Below are positions 61,856-64,000 of a stretch of DNA of 64,000 bases, piece after piece; the stretch's first letter is position 1, and every line of letters begins with the position of its first letter. The DNA comes from Sphingobacterium spiritivorum (lineage in GTDB: Bacteria; Bacteroidota; Bacteroidia; Sphingobacteriales; Sphingobacteriaceae), in contig NZ_CP068082.1 in assembly GCF_016724845.1 (NCBI RefSeq), forward strand, positions 2,170,001 to 2,234,000, read 5' to 3'. The position numbers and the translations under genes are program-made. Below the pieces are notes generated by a model that was given only the letters and a program-made list of their open reading frames with translations, did no database searches and had not been told where the DNA came from.

Positions 61856-63031
61856 TTATATACTTACGGAAATCAAAAAAGATATAGAAGAAAGGATCAA
61901 ACCTAGCATAAATATTGCATATGCGATACGTAGCAGCTTGTATTTTCTTCCCAGAACCACACCTTGTGCATATACATCTTTTGTCAGCATCCCGTACAAG
62001 AATTCGCTGTCATCCATCACCCGGTTCATTCCTTCCTTATATTCCTCCAGTTTCATTTTATAAAAATTGCCGAAAAACAAGAGGTTTACCGTTTTTTTAT
62101 TGATCTCTTCCTGTGTGAATACTCCCGGGGGCACCTTCGGAATAGTGGACAATATCGCGACCACCATTGTGGATACACTGAAGGACAAAAGCATTATAGT
62201 AGGAATAACTAAATGTTCGTTGCTATCCAGCTTTCTTAATAATACCGCTATGACCATAGAAAGAATAATGGAATTAACAGTCAATAGAATATTCGCTTTA
62301 TTATCAGCCATATCACTCAGGCGTTGATTATTGGATGATGTAATCCGAAACATGGTTTCTATTCCGCGTTCGGGTTTCTTTTGCCGTTCTTCATTCTTTT
62401 TAAATAAATTATCTTCAGTAAGCTGCTTCCCTTCTTTCTTCTCTTTATCCAATAATATTTTTAGATTTTTATCTTTCTCCCTATTCAGCTTCTCTCTGGC
62501 ATAATCAGTATGATAGTGATGCTGCTGCATAAGTGCTATTGTTTGCTTTCTCCACTCTTCCTTGCCAATCTTCTTCCCTCCTACTGTTTCTGCTTCTTTA
62601 CGCATAAGTTTATTGCGTGTCTCAAAATTCTCGCCGCCTAAATGAAACAGATCGGCATCGCATAATATCTGCTCTAATAGATTAGTTGGTTGCTGCGGCA
62701 TTCGGGTTGCCATAATGCAACCGACTACCTGGTCCTGAATATGCTTATCTATACTCTGTTCTTCAAGAAATGTCCGGGCGAGTTGTGCACCCCTGCTTTC
62801 ATGTTGCTTTGCTCCACCATGGAAGTAACCAAGATCATGGAAATAAGCCGCACATAAGACAATAAACAGATCTTCTTTATTCAGCGCATAATGATGTGCG
62901 ATCTCAGTAGCCGCACTTACTACCTCTGAAGTATGTGAATCATTATGAAAGCATAGCTCGGCAATTTTATGTTGCTTTATAAAGTCTGAAACATAGGCTT
63001 GCACTTTTTGGAGGATCAGGTCGTATTCCAT
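61856..63031 (-). CDS. HD-domain protein fused to a Pycsar-type transmembrane effector
   Basis: 391 residues. HD phosphohydrolase domain at about 5-190: H65-D66 in AAYFHDLGYFHGG, an upstream His in FHNDSHTSEVV, and CDADLFHLGG. A charged helical linker (about 165-225) leads to a PycTM (DUF5706-like) domain: MADNKANILLTVNSIILSMVIAVLL, second helix about 275-295, and GRKYKLLRIAYAIFMLGLILSSISFLI at the end. PycTM is known as the membrane effector opened by cyclic pyrimidine nucleotides. No cyclase is next to it. First gene of a four-gene minus-strand run. Domain calls firm, physiological role open. Confidence 0.85.
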   Translation of the reverse strand: MEYDLILQKVQAYVSDFIKQHKIAELCFHNDSHTSEVVSAATEIAHHYALNKEDLFIVLCAAYFHDLGYFHGGAKQHESRGAQLARTFLEEQSIDKHIQDQVVGCIMATRMPQQPTNLLEQILCDADLFHLGGENFETRNKLMRKEAETVGGKKIGKEEWRKQTIALMQQHHYHTDYAREKLNREKDKNLKILLDKEKKEGKQLTEDNLFKKNEERQKKPERGIETMFRITSSNNQRLSDMADNKANILLTVNSIILSMVIAVLLRKLDSNEHLVIPTIMLLSFSVSTMVVAILSTIPKVPPGVFTQEEINKKTVNLLFFGNFYKMKLEEYKEGMNRVMDDSEFLYGMLTKDVYAQGVVLGRKYKLLRIAYAIFMLGLILSSISFLISVSI

Positions 63032-63228
63032 TTTAATAACCGTTAAGTATTATAAACAAATATATCTACATCTACAGAAACTCGTAGCACATCCTATTTG
63101 TTTTTAGTGGAAATATATGTTTTTTGATTCCCGGCTGACTTTTACAGGCGATTTCAGAATGCCTTTTGAAATTATCTTGTATATTTTCAGGCAGTTATGT
63201 TTTATTTTAGAAATAAGGTTAAAAAAGG

Positions 63229-63261
63229 TTTGGAAGTAATTAGTATAAAGTTCTACCTTTG
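63229..63261 (+). promoter_or_regulatory. rRNA operon promoter P1
   Basis: TTTG 63229-63232, 21 bases, TACCTTTG 63254-63261. Confidence 0.65.
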
Positions 63262-63358
63262 CACCACTCCGCAAGGGAGGGACGGTTGTTTCGAAAGGGA
63301 TGACTACTGAAAAAAGGGGTTTAGAATATGCGGGAGCGCAGATTTTTTGCAAAAAAGA

Positions 63359-63390
63359 TTTGCGGGTTTCGAAAAAGATTTCTACCTTTG
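63359..63390 (+). promoter_or_regulatory. rRNA operon promoter P2
   Basis: TTTG 63359-63362, 20 bases, TACCTTTG 63383-63390. The stretch AAAAAGATTTCTACCTTTGC with GTCCCTT is repeated at P3. Confidence 0.75.
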
Positions 63391-63529
63391 CAGTCCCTTG
63401 AGAGGGGCAAGCCTACCGGCCGGAAAGAAGAGCTTTAGTGCTTAAGATGAAGACTGGGGTCCGATACCGCAAGGGGATCGGGGAGGTTAAAAAGGGAGAG
63501 AAAAAGCCAGAAAATATTTTCACAAATAT

Positions 63530-63560
63530 TTTGGAGTTTTAAAAAAGATTTCTACCTTTG
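63530..63560 (+). promoter_or_regulatory. rRNA operon promoter P3
   Basis: TTTG 63530-63533, 19 bases, TACCTTTG 63553-63560. A boxA-like GTTCTTTAAAG follows at about 63651, as expected in an rRNA leader. Confidence 0.75.
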
Positions 63561-63805
63561 CAGTCCCTTCAGAAACGAAGGAAAAAAACAAGATCAAAAG
63601 GGGCGCAATGCCTTGTTGAAATAGAAGCTGAAACGAGAGTGGAAGCGCGAAGTTCTTTAAAGAAATAATCATGTAGCGTAACGAGTAGTTGATAAGTCAA
63701 CGAAAGTTAACAAACAATCAACCAAGTCAATTCAGGTTAGAAATAAACAAAGACAATTCTAATTATTTTTATTGATAAATAGTTAGGTGTCGAACAATTC
63801 ATTAT

Positions 63806-64000
<195 letters not shown>

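Noticed and set aside
63104..63352. 82-codon minus-strand frame before the rRNA genes
   Set aside because: Overlaps the promoter block; sequence has no protein-like pattern.

Overview
The window is a chromosomal segment of a Bacteroidota bacterium, most likely Sphingobacterium or a close relative (Sphingobacteriaceae). Four things point there: the start of a 16S rRNA gene at the right edge; promoters of the Bacteroidota type (TTTG, about 20 bases, TAnnTTTG) before many genes; TonB-dependent receptors with carboxypeptidase-regulatory N-domains and LytS/LytTR regulators; and family-typical genes such as DUF3078, a split-dose RNase G and a 29-residue AURKAIP1/COX24-like basic protein. Most genes are ordinary core genes.

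Layout. 1-5383 (+): end of folE, an O-methyltransferase, then a cell-wall group (two GH73 glucosaminidases, a carboxypeptidase-regulatory-domain protein, DUF3078, an Amidase_2 lipoprotein). 5502-9975 (-): SSS symporter, a previously unlisted 39-residue membrane protein and a 67-residue membrane protein, translationally overlapped, behind a PIG-L deacetylase-like protein. 10306-11582 (-): peroxiredoxin, thioredoxin and a small partner. 11793: tRNA-Arg(CCT), followed by a WG-repeat-like secreted protein and a CBM6 remnant. 13682-19407 (-): a complete RND efflux set. 20252-28304: tricorn-like S41 protease, secreted hypotheticals with a tandem paralogous pair, and a LytS/LytTR regulator operon. 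28410-33447: two divergent TonB-dependent receptors. 33503: a membrane protein, then tRNA-Lys(CTT).

The accessory part is 34187-42750. A compact AT-rich island of about 3.95 kb sits in the 3' end of tRNA-Lys, bounded by 27-bp perfect direct repeats (34187-34213 and 38139-38165). It has no integrase. It carries a three-segment membrane protein, a roughly 280-nt stretch that folds into long hairpins and an apparent pseudoknot behind its own promoter, and two genes overlapping by ATGA: a 421-residue protein of unknown family and a 346-residue PD-(D/E)xK-type nuclease. I regard this as the best candidate for an undescribed, probably defensive, system. To its right, a second AT-rich segment (39897-42743) lies between two 144-bp near-identical copies of an outer-membrane-protein gene end. 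It holds a thioredoxin/DUF1573-like lipoprotein and two tiny secreted proteins that match the six-cysteine peritrophin-A (CBM14) chitin-binding pattern exactly, which is very unusual in bacteria.

43637-54889 is mainly core: an AONS-like PLP enzyme, a GH2 glycosidase, HU, a TPR protein, the AURKAIP1/COX24-like protein, RNase G/E, miaA, a Gfo/Idh oxidoreductase, a GNAT-like hypothetical, def and a TRIC-type channel. 54946-63031 (-) is a four-gene run: a GAF protein, a giant phosphoesterase / kinase-like / Omp85 fusion, an SdiA-regulated-type lipoprotein, and an HD domain fused to a Pycsar-type transmembrane effector. Three tandem promoters at 63229-63560 drive the rRNA operon that runs off the right end.
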